Positions 60,723 to 64,000 of a DNA stretch of 64,000 nt are shown piece by piece. Both the position numbers and the translations under genes were made by a program. The first letter of the stretch is position 1. Every line of letters starts with the position of its first letter. Under the pieces are notes generated by a model, which made no database searches, was not told the origin of the DNA, and was given only the letters and a program-made list of their open reading frames with translations. Origin of the DNA: Polaromonas hydrogenivorans (GTDB taxonomy: Bacteria > Pseudomonadota > Gammaproteobacteria > Burkholderiales > Burkholderiaceae_C); contig NZ_CP157676.1 of NCBI RefSeq assembly GCF_040105105.1, positions 124,001 through 188,000 on the forward strand, given 5' to 3'.

Positions 60723-62423
60723 TCAAGCCAGTGCCCGATCGATTGCCGCCGTGACCTCGACCGCTGTGCCCTGAAGCCAGCGCGCCAGCACATGACCATC
60801 GGGCCGCACAAGATACAGCGTGCCAGGGGCCGCGCCGTACATCGCAAACAGCCGGCCCGTATGGTCCCAGCCGTGCAGCGCCGATGCCTCGGCGTCCAGG
60901 CGACGCGTGATGGCCAGCACCTTGAAGGGCAGCCCGCGGGTCTGCATCGTTTGCTCGAGCGTGTGCAGCTCGGCGGGTACCGCGCCGTCCTCGCTGAAGT
61001 ACAAGGCCGTAAAGCGGGCCGCCACCACATCGGTGATGTGCCCTTCGCGCGGCGCACCGTCGCCAGCAAGGGTCAAGGGGCACTCCGGCAGCACCGACCC
61101 GGGGGCCGGCCCGGCCGTGAATTCGGCTGAACGCTCCAGCGCCGCATTGAGCGGCGACGCGGTGTAGCTGATGGCCGACGACTGGCGCGGGTTGATCAAG
61201 GGGCGCACACCGGCGTGCTTGACCGCCAGGCTGAGCACGGCCTGGCGCATCAGGTCAAAGGCAAAAGAAGGCGGCGCCATGAATTCGGTGCTCTTGGTGC
61301 CGTAGCTCAGGTTTTCGTGCGCGGCCGCCACGCGCTCGTCCGAGTAGCTCTCGAGCAGGCGTTCTGACGCCAGGCCTTTGATGACGAAGGCGAGCTTCCA
61401 GGCCAGGTTGTCGGCGTCATCGATGCCGGAGTTGGCACCGCGCACGCCAAAGATCGGCACCAGGTGGGCCGCGTCACCGGCAAACAGCACCCGGCCTTGT
61501 CTGTAGCGCTCGAGCGTCAGCGCATTGGCCTTGTAGATCGTGATCCAGATCGGCGACCAGGCCCCCTGCTCGCCCATCATTTCCAGCAGGCTTTCGACGC
61601 GAGGCATCACGTTTTCGGGCTTGATGGCCTCGTCCGGATCCTCGCCGTCGCGCAATTGGTAGTCGATGCGCCAGACATTGTCGGGTTGCTTGTGCACCAG
61701 CACGGTCGAGTCCGGGTTGCACGGCGGGTTGAAATAAGCCAGGCGCTCGGTGGGCCGGTCGCTGTCGAGCAGGATATCGACGATCACATAGCGGCCTTCA
61801 TAACTTGTGCCCTTGAGCGGCAAACCAAGCGACTCGCGCAGGAAGCTGCGCCCGCCGTCGGCCGCAACCACCCAGTCGGCGTCGAACTGATAGCTTCCCC
61901 CAGGGATGGACAGCGTCAATCGCGCGCCGTCTTCGCGGGCATCGATCGCGGTGACCTGGGTTTGCCATCGGACCTCGATGAGCTCGGGCAACTGCTGCAC
62001 CCGCTCGAGCAGGATCTGCTCGATGTGGTACTGCGCCAGGTTGAGCATGGGCGGCAGCTTCTGGTTCTCGTCCTGTGGCATCTTGAAGTGCAGCACTTCG
62101 GTGCCTTGGTAAAAGCTGCGTCCGCCGGTCCACGGCAAGCCGATTTTCAGGAAACCATCGACCGCGCCCAGGCGCTCGGCGATCTCCAGGCTGCGGCGCG
62201 AGATGCAGATTGCCCGGCTGCCGGCACACACCGAATCATCGGCTTCGATCAAGACGACCGGCACGCCATGGCTGGCCAGACCGAGCGCGGTGGTGTAGCC
62301 GACCGGCCCGCCACCGACGACGACCACCGGGTGCCGGCGGCCCTCTAAACCGTCCTTCAACGGTGGCAGCGACGCCGGGTAACGCTGGGCCGTGAATGGG
62401 TAGGGTACGAATTCATGCGACAT
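60723..62423 (-). CDS. FAD-dependent aromatic hydroxylase, MhaA-like
   Basis: 566 residues of the class A flavin monooxygenases: FAD-binding VVVGGGPVGYTTALGLASHG near residue 34, DG motif VVAADGGRSFLRESL, and GDAAHLVPIFGVRGANSG near 310; C-terminal thioredoxin-like domain ends LYLVRPDGHVLARWLQG. It is close to MhpA-type enzymes by motif. The neighbours (DUF2783, hmgA, fahA, maiA) point to a hydroxylase that produces homogentisate, such as 3-hydroxyphenylacetate 6-hydroxylase MhaA. A 3-(3-hydroxyphenyl)propionate role is less likely because no extradiol dioxygenase is near. Confidence 0.85.
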   Translation of the reverse strand: MSHEFVPYPFTAQRYPASLPPLKDGLEGRRHPVVVVGGGPVGYTTALGLASHGVPVVLIEADDSVCAGSRAICISRRSLEIAERLGAVDGFLKIGLPWTGGRSFYQGTEVLHFKMPQDENQKLPPMLNLAQYHIEQILLERVQQLPELIEVRWQTQVTAIDAREDGARLTLSIPGGSYQFDADWVVAADGGRSFLRESLGLPLKGTSYEGRYVIVDILLDSDRPTERLAYFNPPCNPDSTVLVHKQPDNVWRIDYQLRDGEDPDEAIKPENVMPRVESLLEMMGEQGAWSPIWITIYKANALTLERYRQGRVLFAGDAAHLVPIFGVRGANSGIDDADNLAWKLAFVIKGLASERLLESYSDERVAAAHENLSYGTKSTEFMAPPSFAFDLMRQAVLSLAVKHAGVRPLINPRQSSAISYTASPLNAALERSAEFTAGPAPGSVLPECPLTLAGDGAPREGHITDVVAARFTALYFSEDGAVPAELHTLEQTMQTRGLPFKVLAITRRLDAEASALHGWDHTGRLFAMYGAAPGTLYLVRPDGHVLARWLQGTAVEVTAAIDRALA

Positions 62424-62474
62424 GAAATTTTCCTTTTGGGTTGTCTATCAGGTTTACCAGATTCAGCAGGTTCA

Positions 62475-63830
62475 CTACGTTGACGCAGCGAGCTTCGGCG
62501 TACGCGCAATCGGCACGATCAACATGACTGCGCAGCCCACGACCAGCAGCACTGAGGCGTAGATCAGTCCGGTCGCAAAGCTTTGCGTCGCATCCTTGAG
62601 CCAGCCCACGACCAGCGGGTTTATGGCCGAGCCGACGTTGCCGATGGCATTGATCACGGCAATACCCAGCGCCCGTGCGGTAAAGCTCAGCGCATGGTCG
62701 GGGGTGGTCCAGAAGATCGACATGGCGGTGTAGGCGCCGGTCGAGGCCAGGCAGATGCCCAGCAGTTGCAGGGCAGGCTGCGGCGAATAGGCCGTGATGA
62801 GCCAGCCGCTGGCGGCCAGCAGCATGGGCAGCACGGTGTGCCAGCGGCGCTCCTGCGCCCGGTCGGAGCGCCGGCCCCACCAGATCATGCCGATGACGGT
62901 GCAGATGGACGGAATCGCGGCCAGCAGCCCGATGGTCGTGTTGCTCGCGCCGCCGCTAAAACTCTTGACGATCAGCGGCGTCCAGACCGCCACCATCGCC
63001 AGACTGTTGACCAGGCAGAAGTAGGCCACCGAGAATTTGAGCACGGTCGCGGAGGTCAGCTCGGACAGCAGGCTGACCTTGGGACCGGCAGGTTTGGCGA
63101 CGGGATCAGCCTGGTGTTCAGCCGCCAGCATGCGGGCCAGCGTGGTTTTTTCCAGGCTCGTCAGCCAGCGGGCCTGTGTGGGCGAGTCGTTGAGGTAGAA
63201 GTACACCACCACGCCGAGGATGGCAGCCGGCAGACCCTCGAGCAGGAACAGCCACTGCCAGCCCTTCAGGCCCAGCATCCCGTCCATGCTCAGGATGACC
63301 CCCGAGATTGCCGAGCCGACGGCAGCGGTGACCGGCATGGCGATCATGAACAAGGCATTGGCTCGGGCCCGGTAGGCCGAGGGAAACCAATACGTCAGGT
63401 ACAGCAGCATGCCCGGCAAGAAGCCAGCTTCGGTGATGCCCACCAGGATACGAAAGAAATACAGACTCTCGGGACTGGTCGCAAACATCGTCGCGGTCGA
63501 GGCCAGGCCCCAGGCAATCATGATCGAGCCGATCCACTTCCTGGCACCAATGCGCGCCAGCACGAGGTTGCTCGGAATGCCGCAGGAGATGTAGGCGATG
63601 TAGAACAAGGTGGTCGCCAGGCCAAACTGGGTGCTCGTCAGGCCCAGGTCCTTCATCATCGTCAGGCCCGCAAAGCCGATGTTGATGCGGTCCAGAAAGG
63701 AAACAACGAACAGCAGGAACAAAAACCACATCAGGTGGCGCGTGACCTTGTCTACGACCTGCCGCTCGGTGCCCAGCGGCGTGGGCGGTAGATCCCCGAG
63801 GCCGTGCGATTTGGAATCGTATGAATTCAA
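62475..63830 (-). CDS. MFS permease, anion:cation symporter (ACS) type
   Basis: 451 residues. I prefer the TTG at 63830, since AGGAG (63838-63842) lies exactly 7 bases upstream; the ATG at 63866 has no ribosome site. Twelve membrane helices; FVVSFLDRINIGFAGLTMM in helix 1 is the ACS signature, and SCGIPSNLVLARIGARKWIG in loop 2-3. ACS members import organic anions such as hydroxyphenylacetate or phthalate. It heads the homogentisate transcript and is the probable importer of the hydroxylase's substrate. Confidence 0.9.
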   Translation of the reverse strand: MNSYDSKSHGLGDLPPTPLGTERQVVDKVTRHLMWFLFLLFVVSFLDRINIGFAGLTMMKDLGLTSTQFGLATTLFYIAYISCGIPSNLVLARIGARKWIGSIMIAWGLASTATMFATSPESLYFFRILVGITEAGFLPGMLLYLTYWFPSAYRARANALFMIAMPVTAAVGSAISGVILSMDGMLGLKGWQWLFLLEGLPAAILGVVVYFYLNDSPTQARWLTSLEKTTLARMLAAEHQADPVAKPAGPKVSLLSELTSATVLKFSVAYFCLVNSLAMVAVWTPLIVKSFSGGASNTTIGLLAAIPSICTVIGMIWWGRRSDRAQERRWHTVLPMLLAASGWLITAYSPQPALQLLGICLASTGAYTAMSIFWTTPDHALSFTARALGIAVINAIGNVGSAINPLVVGWLKDATQSFATGLIYASVLLVVGCAVMLIVPIARTPKLAAST

Positions 63831-63924
63831 TTTGACGCTCCTGCCGCAAGTGGCGGCTGCTTGCATGGTTGGGGGGAACACGGCAAAACATCGCCGCTGC
63901 GCGCCCTGTCAAGGAAGCGATTCA

Positions 63925-63949
63925 TTGATCGAAATCAACGATGATCGTT
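63925..63949. promoter_or_regulatory. Two overlapping palindromes upstream of the homogentisate operon
   Basis: TTGATCGAAATCAA (63925-63938) and AACGATGATCGTT (63937-63949, a perfect 6-1-6 inverted repeat) share two bases and lie about 100 bp upstream of the permease start. They are probable operator sites for a regulator encoded outside the window. No -35/-10 pair can be assigned with confidence. Confidence 0.5.
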
Positions 63950-64000
63950 GCGCACACAACTATTATTGACGACCCTGAATAAATTGTGATTGGTAGTTTC

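Noticed and set aside
1..64000. CRISPR arrays, rRNA or tRNA genes, replication origin
   Set aside because: No regular direct-repeat arrays, no rRNA-like blocks and no cloverleaf that pairs were found by reading; a covariance-model scan would be needed to exclude small RNAs.

Overview
This GC-rich window looks like a chromosomal or megaplasmid segment of a betaproteobacterium, most likely Burkholderiales/Comamonadaceae (Polaromonas/Variovorax-like). The reasons are the three Bug-type periplasmic binding proteins, the Omp32-like porin, the BktB-, PcaF-, MobA- and HmgA-like proteins and the acyl-CoA gene content. This assignment rests on family resemblance only; no database was searched. Nearly all genes lie on the minus strand. 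The window reads as a catabolic island with a decaying, IS-rich left half.

Left edge (1-3.3 kb): a HigBA toxin-antitoxin pair cut by the window start, a frameshifted AbiEii-like remnant, an 18-bp inverted repeat around about 300 bp of non-coding DNA, and a degenerate tyrosine recombinase with a companion gene. 3.3-12.9 kb: an intact phosphopantetheinyl transferase next to a wrecked Pls/PosA-type NRPS, pccA with only the tail of pccB, ETF-ubiquinone oxidoreductase, an alpha/beta hydrolase, beta-carbonic anhydrase and panD. 13-33 kb: three MmgE/PrpD-family genes and three Bug receptors, two thiolases, a 3-hydroxyacyl-CoA dehydrogenase, a porin, a DUF2889 pair (one interrupted by an IS630 element), a carboxymuconolactone-decarboxylase-like gene, an MFS exporter, and fragments of an IS1182-like transposase, a second IS630, bug, pntA and etfQO. 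A LysR regulator sits at 34.0 kb.

35-51.2 kb is one uninterrupted minus-strand run of 17 genes. It encodes two class III CoA-transferases, an acyl-CoA ligase, two acyl-CoA dehydrogenases, two MaoC hydratases, an SCP2-type thiolase lacking the usual Cys plus a DUF35 partner, two crotonase-family enzymes (one very like the ring-cleaving BadI), an SDR, two 3-hydroxyacyl-CoA dehydrogenase-type proteins, EtfAB and an alpha/beta hydrolase. Together with the ETF-QO at 8.7 kb this is a full route for activation, dehydrogenation, hydration, C-C cleavage and electron transfer. I infer that it degrades an alicyclic or branched carboxylic acid; the substrate is unknown.

The most notable observation is a promoter/operator module that occurs five times: a 17-bp GGTAAG-N5-CTTACC palindrome, 20-21 bp, a TCGACA-like -35, exactly 17 bp, then a -10 position that reads GANACT in four of the five copies. 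It lies before the 16-kb operon, before all three MmgE/PrpD genes (two of them divergent), and before a truncated bug gene. The palindrome is centred near -65, as expected for a LysR-type activator, so these scattered genes are probably one regulon.

Right part (51.3-64 kb): an IS6-family element abutting an IS110 fragment, then a UspA protein, an AAHS-type MFS permease and a MobA-like 3-hydroxybenzoate 4-monooxygenase. A homogentisate block follows: maiA fused to an SDR remnant, fahA, hmgA, a DUF2783 small protein, an MhaA-like flavin hydroxylase and an ACS-type MFS permease. No rRNA, tRNA or CRISPR was found.
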